Part shown: piece by piece, positions 56,797-64,000 of the stretch
How positions within the stretch are numbered: position 1 is the first letter of the stretch
How the letters are laid out: every line of letters begins with the position of its first letter
Assembly: GCA_009760855.2 (NCBI GenBank)
Contig: WPIO01000020.1
Location: 865,001 to 929,000 of the forward strand
DNA length: 64,000 nucleotides
Source of the DNA: Cristatella mucedo
Taxonomy: Eukaryota > Bryozoa > Phylactolaemata > Cristatellidae
Direction: 5' to 3'
The notes under the pieces: model-generated
The model's input: the letters and a program-made list of their open reading frames with translations, nothing else
Databases searched by the model: none
Told to the model about the DNA's origin: nothing
Program-made: the position numbers and the translations under genes

Positions 56797-57092
56797 TGTG
56801 GTTTTTGTGTATGTAGACCGCAGTCGGTGACAGCACCTAAATGTTGTTATCTGCCAGTACTACGCTGGGTGGCCCTCCCGGCCACCGGTTAGGCAATCGG
56901 AGCGCAGCTAGGCGTTGGCAACGGCGCCAACGAATGAGAGCGCAGCGTTCCGGTACCGCAGAGGACAGAAGAGTGCGACGTCTGCGGCGGGCAGTGGTGC
57001 TTCCGCCCGCTGCGAGTGTGGAGGAAATAAACTGGTGGTGTTCCTCGTTGGCTAGCGTGCTGTGCCGCTCGCGACGACAATTTAGACTACAC
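56797..57092 (+). repeat. 3' LTR
   Basis: Matches the 5' LTR over its full length with a few substitutions (for example CAGTGGTG for CAGTAGTG) and carries the same AATAAA. Confidence 0.88.
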
Positions 57093-57094
57093 AC

Positions 57095-57200
57095 CATTCA
57101 ATTGTATTTCCCTTTGCAGCAAATGTAAAGCATCTAGGAAGAGATTGAGTTCTCTGAGGGCGCTTTATCAAGTGCATTATTATTATTATTATTATTATTA
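57095..57200 (+). mobile_element. LINE family A tail, continuation after the LTR insertion
   Basis: TTGTATTTCCCTTTGCAGC, AAATGTAAAGCATCTAGGAA and (ATT)n complete the copy that begins at 54826. Confidence 0.8.
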
Positions 57201-57285
57201 CAAAACCTTGCAGTCGATCCGTTGCTTGACAGGGACCCAGTGCAGGTCGGCGAGAAGTGGACTTATATCGGCGCCACTTCACATA
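57201..57285 (-). mobile_element. LINE family A fragment, inverted
   Basis: GTTGCTTGACAGGGACCCAG and TGCAGGTCGGCGAGAAGTG are the reverse complement of the HWLPVKQ region. Confidence 0.6.
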
Positions 57286-57529
57286 GCGACCGCGAGTCCT
57301 GCGTCTCGCGGTGCGCTAAATCCGAACCGCTGCGAGCTTTGCGGATTAGCGAACGAACCTGGCGAGGCCGGCTGCTCGCGGCACGCCAGGAATCCCGCCC
57401 GGTCTTCTTTCCTGGCGTCAGGCAAGCGATAGCCGCCATGGCTATTTGCTATTGATATAAATGGAACTGGTCGAATCGGCCTACTTTAATGTCTTCACTT
57501 TACTTAATAACCAATGCTGCCCAGTCAAA

Positions 57530-58151
57530 GATCGCTAACGGCTGCGAGCGCAAGGTCCGAGCGCGTCGGGGCGTCGCGGTCGAGCGCGAGCCACGGAGAA
57601 GCGACGCCCGTCAGCTGACCTGCATAGCTCGCGGCGCTCGCTGTGACCAGAACGACACGATGCAGCGAGCTTCCGCTGAGGGTCGCACGAGTGGCGGAGA
57701 CCGCGAGGAAGCGCACGCCAGCCGACGGTCGTGCGCGCGCGGCTCCGACGCACGAGCCGATGGCTCGAGAAGGCGGAAGCTGCGGCTTTCAGTCCGCGCG
57801 GCAACGAGCCCTTTTTTTCTCGCACCACGGCGGGCGTAACCTACGACCCCGCAGCAGCTGGCTGCGAAGCTCGATCAATAGGGGGCGCTCGGCGAGGCGG
57901 CGGCGGCGCGTCACTCAGCGGGAATCCTTAGCAACGGACGCAACGGACGTCGAGTCGGCCGAGCAAGCATCGCCTCGCACGACTGACGGAGACAACAAAC
58001 GACGGCTCGCGGGATGTGCTCGATTTAGCGGTCGCTTGCACGTGGCGGTCGCACGACAGCGGTCGCACACGCTCAGCAGCATCCTGCGGCGGAGGAGCGG
58101 CTGGCGGGCAGCCGCCGAGGCGGCTGGCGGGCAGCGGCGCTGGAGCGAAGA
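57530..58151 (+). promoter_or_regulatory. CpG-dense upstream region of gene 3
   Basis: GC-rich sequence with very frequent CG dinucleotides right up to the gene 3 ATG. Long frames on both strands follow from the composition. A promoter or unmethylated island is inferred from this and from its position. Confidence 0.45.
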
Positions 58152-59679
<1,528 letters not shown>

Positions 59680-59770
59680 CTATCGATAGAGGGTGCGCGA
59701 CCGACCGACCGACGACTGCCGCCAGCACTGCAAAACGAGTCGCGCGTAGGCGGATATTTTTACAGTTTAT

Positions 59771-59906
<136 letters not shown>

Positions 59907-60281
59907 CACTATAATTCGTGCAGTGGCAGCTGGCTTACAGTAGCTGCAGCATGAACCTGTGCAGTGGGAACAGTGGAATACGATGCTTAGCTCTGGGCCT
60001 TCCTTACTTGTGAGCCGGCCACCTGCAGTACTGCATCCCCCGAGGCTGAAAAGAAGACGGAGTAGCAGCGACTGTTGGCAACGCCACTGTGGATTTCGCA
60101 CAATGTGTACATAGTGAATGCGCCATCGCTTTAACATGGAGTGGGTGCGTTATTGCAAGCATTTCATTAGAAGCAATTAAACAAGGCATCGAGTATGCCA
60201 AAACACACGACAGTGAATGAATGGGAAGGATGTGCCTAGATAAGAAAACAAAGTATTAAAATATGTTTTGAGCGGCTCCTG

Positions 60282-60765
60282 GGAGAGAGAGAGAGAGGGA
60301 GGGAGGAGAGGGAGGGAGGGAGAGAGGGAGGGAGGGAGAGAGGGAGGGAGGGAGAAATGAGAGAGAGGAGAGAAGAAGGGAGAGAGAGGGAAGGAGGAAG
60401 AGAGGAGAGCAGAAGGGAGAGAAGGGGGAGGGAGAGGGGAGTGAGTGGGAGGAAGGGAGAGAGAATGGGAGAGGGGGAGAGAGAGAGGAGAAAGAGAGAG
60501 AGGAGAGAAGAAAGGAGAGAGAGGGAGCAAGGAGAGAAATGGAGGAAGGGAGAGAGGAGAGGAGAGAGAGAGAGGGAGGGAGGGAGGGAGAGGGGGTGAG
60601 TGGGAGGAAGCGAGAGAGGACAGAGAGGGAGGAAGGGAGAGAGGAGAGGAAGGGAGAGAGGACAGAGGGAGGAAGGGAGAGAGGAGAGAGGGGGAGGCAG
60701 GGAGAGGGGAGTGAGTGGGAGGGAGTGAGGAGAAAGAGGGAGGGAGGGAGAGAGAGAAGGAGAAG
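60282..60765 (+). repeat. 0.48-kb polypurine (GGGA)n-type tract
   Basis: GGGAGGGA, GAGAGAGG and GGAAGGGAGAGA words. Polypurine on the plus strand here, whereas the tracts in gene 2 are polypyrimidine. The Leu-Ser-Pro frames on the minus strand are artefacts. Confidence 0.95.
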
Positions 60766-60807
60766 AGCACCAGCAGCTGCCCTGCACCAACACCCTGCTT
60801 GCAGCAT

Positions 60808-60813
60808 GCAATA
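60808..60813 (+). terminator. Possible poly(A) signal of gene 3
   Basis: AATAAA in GCATGCAATAAAGG, about 1.1 kb after the stop. A nearer signal was not seen, so this is tentative. Confidence 0.25.
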
Positions 60814-61619
60814 AAGGATTGCCTTCTGCAGGGCTGGAACCTACGATCTGGGTAGTGAAATGTGAGCACTACTACTATGCAGATCCAAATTAAAAGTTAA
60901 TGTCTTCAACCAGACTATTTATGTAGCAGCAGAACAGCTTCAGTGGCTATCACTAACACTTGCACTGAGCAAGAACAGTATTGCCTGCACCAGGACTCGA
61001 ATCTATGACCTAGTTTATTAGGTACAGGCAATTTACCCGTGGACCAAGACCCACGGGCATACTCAAGTTTACCTGATTCAACAGCCATATTTATACAGCA
61101 GTTAAGGAGCCTGAGAGGCAATCATTACCTCCCCCCCCCCGTTGGTAATGAGCAATAAAAAAGATCACCTCCATATTATCAAATTAAACAAGGACAACTA
61201 GCCGGCCCCAGCACACAAGGCCAGCATAACGAGTATTAGGGGCCAACACACTGTGGTCAGCTGGACTACACACTGGGGTCAACAGAGACCTGATGAGCAC
61301 CCTTGCTCAAACAAGTCAGCAATAATAATTATAAGTTTGCACAGCACCCAAAAAATTAAATATCTAAGGACATAGCATAGGTTGGAATAGAGCTTGCTGA
61401 CCAATTGACGATAATGACCCACACAACTGCAGTAAGCACAAGTCAATGAAGAATGATGCACATGGATAAAGCAAAGGCTTGTAGCCATTTCAGCATCTTT
61501 TGATGTCTCGATGATAATAGGTCAACAGTTCCATGATTTGGTAGGGCAGCAGAACTGAAGGCACGATCTGTGAAGAATTTGAGACTGGTTAGACATACAG
61601 TTACCCCGAGTCTGAGGAG
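60814..61619. other. No recognised gene
   Basis: Contains a C run at 61131-61140 and short frames only. Confidence 0.4.
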
Positions 61620-62470
61620 CGCAATAATAATAGTAATAACATGTGCACAGTGTCCTCAAGGAACTTAATCTCTTTCTAAGCAATTCAATATGCTGCACAG
61701 GAAGCATGATCGTATGGGTAGAGGTAGCCTGCACAATGTCAAAAAGCTTAATGTGGTTAAAGGTTACATGCACAGGATCGGCATGCAAGTGTGGTTAGTG
61801 GCAGCATGCAGTGTCAGCACACATACGCACACAAAAGGACGAATCACACGGACCCACTAAATGCTGCGATAAATATTTGCATTTTTAGCTTCACTTCAGA
61901 TATCATCAGGTCAGGGGAATGTCGTGACGTCAGTCGGGAGTGATTTCCTGCCTTTTCGAGTATAGCTACTTTCGAACTTCAGGCATGGTCTCCAAAGGAC
62001 GAAGTTCGTACGAGGTGTGGGTAGACGATTGGATTCCGAAAAGCAGATGGCACTAGCATGGTGGGGATTAGTCCTGATAGGTAGGCTGGAGCCAGATAAT
62101 GAAGGGATCTAAAAGTGACCGACAGAACCTTGAAGTCGATGCACTGCTTGATTGGGAGCCAGAGCAGGTCGGAAGGAAGTGGTGTGCTATGGCAACTGCG
62201 CTGCTGCTCACGACAGACAAGCCTAGCTACAAAGTTTTGCACCAACTTTAGGCGCCTGATTGCATAGGCTGGTAGACAAGCAAGCAGTGAGTGACAGAAG
62301 ACGAAACGGGATGTTACAAATGCATAGAAAAATTTGTATGTAGTATTCCTGCCTAGGCAAGCCCAAATTTTAGCAATGTTATGTAGCTGAAAGTAGGCAG
62401 ACTTTGACTGTGGAGCTGATGAGGTCGTCCAATGAAAGGTCACTTTGGAACATGACACCTAGACTTTGTG
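61620..62470 (-). pseudogene. LINE family A reverse transcriptase 3' half
   Basis: Inverted tail, spacer and minus-strand LLACLPAYAIRRLKLVQNFV, LLWLPIKQCIDFKVLSVTFR, up to SAYFQLHNIAKIWACLGRNT near 62400. One long frame (61979-62458) is still open. Confidence 0.85.
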
Positions 62471-62514
62471 CAGATACCATAGGGAATATGCTGGCAGAGC
62501 CGATTGTGAGCCGA

Positions 62515-62612
62515 GCCAAGTCTGCCTACTTTCAGCTACATAAAATTACTAAAATTCGGGCTTGTTTAGACAGGAACACTACATCTAAATTGGCCCATGC
62601 ATTTATGACATG
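62515..62612 (+). pseudogene. LINE family A fragment, opposite orientation
   Basis: SAYFQLHKITKIRACLDRNT and TSKLAHAFMT repeat, on the plus strand, the block just read on the minus strand. Confidence 0.75.
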
Positions 62613-63470
62613 ATCTACAATAGTCCTCGTATGCGTGTCATTGAACAGTCTAGACCTTGTGTGTGCTTTCTCAAACTTGCCCTTAGTAGACCTATAATGT
62701 CTGCAGTAAGCCCTAGGCTGCCTGGGCAAGGATGCACAGTATGCCTGTGTCTCGGACAGCATCGAAGTCAAGGGCCTTGAGATTTTGCGATTAATAGATG
62801 ATTTTAAATGGAGAGGAGAGCACACACGGTAGACTGAAAGAGATATGCATGTGGTCAGATAAGCAGAATTCGGTAATTATAGGTGATCATAGCATGCACT
62901 TCTAGGAGAAAATTTGGCCGAGTGTGTGAACCTTGATGTGAGTAGGGTCATGCACATGAGACATGAGAGACAATGAGTCAAGTCAGCGCACAAAATTTGT
63001 CGCTGAAAGTGTCAGATAAGTTATTAAAATGACTTAAAATTAGCTATAATGAGGAAAGATTCATTTCTTGAACACATCGAAAGAATAGTAATCTGAGATC
63101 AAGAAGGACTTGTACCTGGGGAGGGGACAAACCATGGCAGATAGCTGTCGGATCAACTCTAGATAAGAGATTCGAAAGACTGCTTCGAGGGCACTGCAAG
63201 CAGATTGAAATTGATGGATAAACAAGCGACAATGGCGACACCTCCACCAGTTTTGATTGAGCAAGGGGTATAAAAGAAGGAGCCGCCTGTAGGGGCCGAT
63301 GTCCATCGTGGTCGAGCTGGTAATCGATTCTAGCCAGATCTTGGTCAAAGCCACACTCAGTAATTATGTCGCGTATCATTAGGGGTTTATTACAGATTAA
63401 GGGAGATTTCCAAAGACAAGTATTAAGATGGGCCATTGGGGTATAGCAGCCCTGATGACCACTAAATTAG
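62613..63470 (-). pseudogene. LINE family A endonuclease end and linker
   Basis: Similar to 10490-11800: GPHSHQGSHTRPNFLLEVH-like and linker regions, and the right end ACTAAATTAGAG shared with 11772-11783. Decayed. Confidence 0.7.
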
Positions 63471-63589
63471 AGTAATTAAATGCAGATGTGCTTGGAGGAG
63501 ATCGTGCAGGATGGCACAAGACAATGCTAGGAATAGTAAGCTTAAGGCCGAGCGAGTTTCGACCGAAGCAGCAGCTGCAGGTCGGCCGT

Positions 63590-64000
63590 CTTTGTTGATC
63601 TACTCCCTCCCACCAGACCAAGCATCGTACCACAAGCTTTTCGGAAACTAACTGTTTACCTATACCTCGTACAAACCTCAAATCCTTTGGAGACCGTGCG
63701 TTTAGTTCGTATGCTCCCAAAGCCTGGAACACCCTCCCGACTTGCGTCATGACATCATCTGACTTGACCACGTTTGAAAAGAATTTTAAAACGCACCTAT
63801 TTAGGACAGCATTTAGTGGGTCCCTTTGATTCGTCCTTCATGTGCTTACACGTGCTGACACTGTGCATGTTGCCACTAACCACACTTGAATGCTGACCCT
63901 GTGCATGTCACCCCTAACCATGTTATTCATGTTGTTTATCAAGCACGATACCACACACAATTCGACCGTGTTTCCGTTGCAGCAAATGTACAGCGCCTAG
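63590..64000 (+). pseudogene. LINE family A 3' end, runs off the window
   Basis: PPDQASYHKLFGN-like, NLKSFGDRAFSSYAPKAWNT-like blocks, spacer CATGCTGACCCTGTGCATG-like, and the tail AAATGTACAGCGCCTAG cut by the window edge. Confidence 0.8.

Larger units (their letters stand above)
55419..57092 (+). mobile_element. LTR-gag-LTR retrotransposon, pol almost wholly deleted
   Basis: Two near-identical LTRs of about 290 bp flank about 1.1 kb. The interior has a gag-like frame and, just before the 3' LTR, a short piece resembling the C-terminus of Ty3/gypsy Pol. No protease, polymerase or integrase core is seen. The element interrupts a LINE family A tail: the left flank ends ACTCACCA and the right flank resumes at (CA)CCATTCAATTG, so the duplication is 3-5 bp (CACCA at most). 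LTRs begin TGTGG and end near GACTACA. Confidence 0.85.

Overview
The window is animal nuclear DNA, most likely from an invertebrate. It has sparse spliceosomal genes, large introns, heavy microsatellite content and many decayed L2-type LINEs, tRNA-derived SINEs and DNA transposons. I see no prokaryotic operons, rRNA or true tRNA genes, and the species cannot be named from the sequence.

Three multi-exon genes, all on the plus strand, can be assembled from reading frame, splice sites and phase. (1) 1315-6641 encodes an A20/TNFAIP3-like deubiquitinase of 812 residues, with an OTU domain and four A20-type zinc fingers. (2) 22279-43399 encodes a second A20-like deubiquitinase of 501 residues, with an OTU domain and one C-terminal A20 finger. 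Its introns sit at the same positions and in the same phases (1, 0, 1) as in gene 1, and exon 2 is exactly 188 nt in both, so the two are paralogues lying head to tail. (3) 58152-59679 encodes a 295-residue protein I do not recognise, built from about five copies of a degenerate repeat ending in G-x-x-M-x-x-L-L. Two introns, intron 1 of gene 2 and intron 2 of gene 3, appear to use a GC donor in the same context (AG|GCGAGT).

The rest is repeats. 0-8 kb: gene 1, with a (CTC)n tract, a 44-bp perfect inverted repeat and a dead Tc1 transposase in its introns, followed by a 186-bp hAT element with SPIN-like ends and an exact 8-bp target duplication (7914-8099). 8-22 kb: fragments of two L2-type LINE families (here A and B), SINEs and small tandem repeats. 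22-43 kb: gene 2, whose introns hold a diverged satellite of about 180 bp in two blocks, kilobase-scale polypyrimidine tracts flanking exon 2, and a 974-bp terminal-inverted-repeat element. 43-58 kb: more LINE copies, two minisatellites, an inverted LINE pair and an LTR-gag-LTR element of about 1.68 kb that has lost nearly all of pol and sits inside a LINE copy. 58-64 kb: gene 3, polypurine tracts, then more LINE fragments to the window end.

The A20-like pair probably edits ubiquitin chains in innate-immune or NF-kB-type signalling; this is inferred from the family only. The SINE-1 family shares the 3' hairpin of LINE family A and was probably copied by it. Nothing seen links gene 3 functionally to the deubiquitinases.
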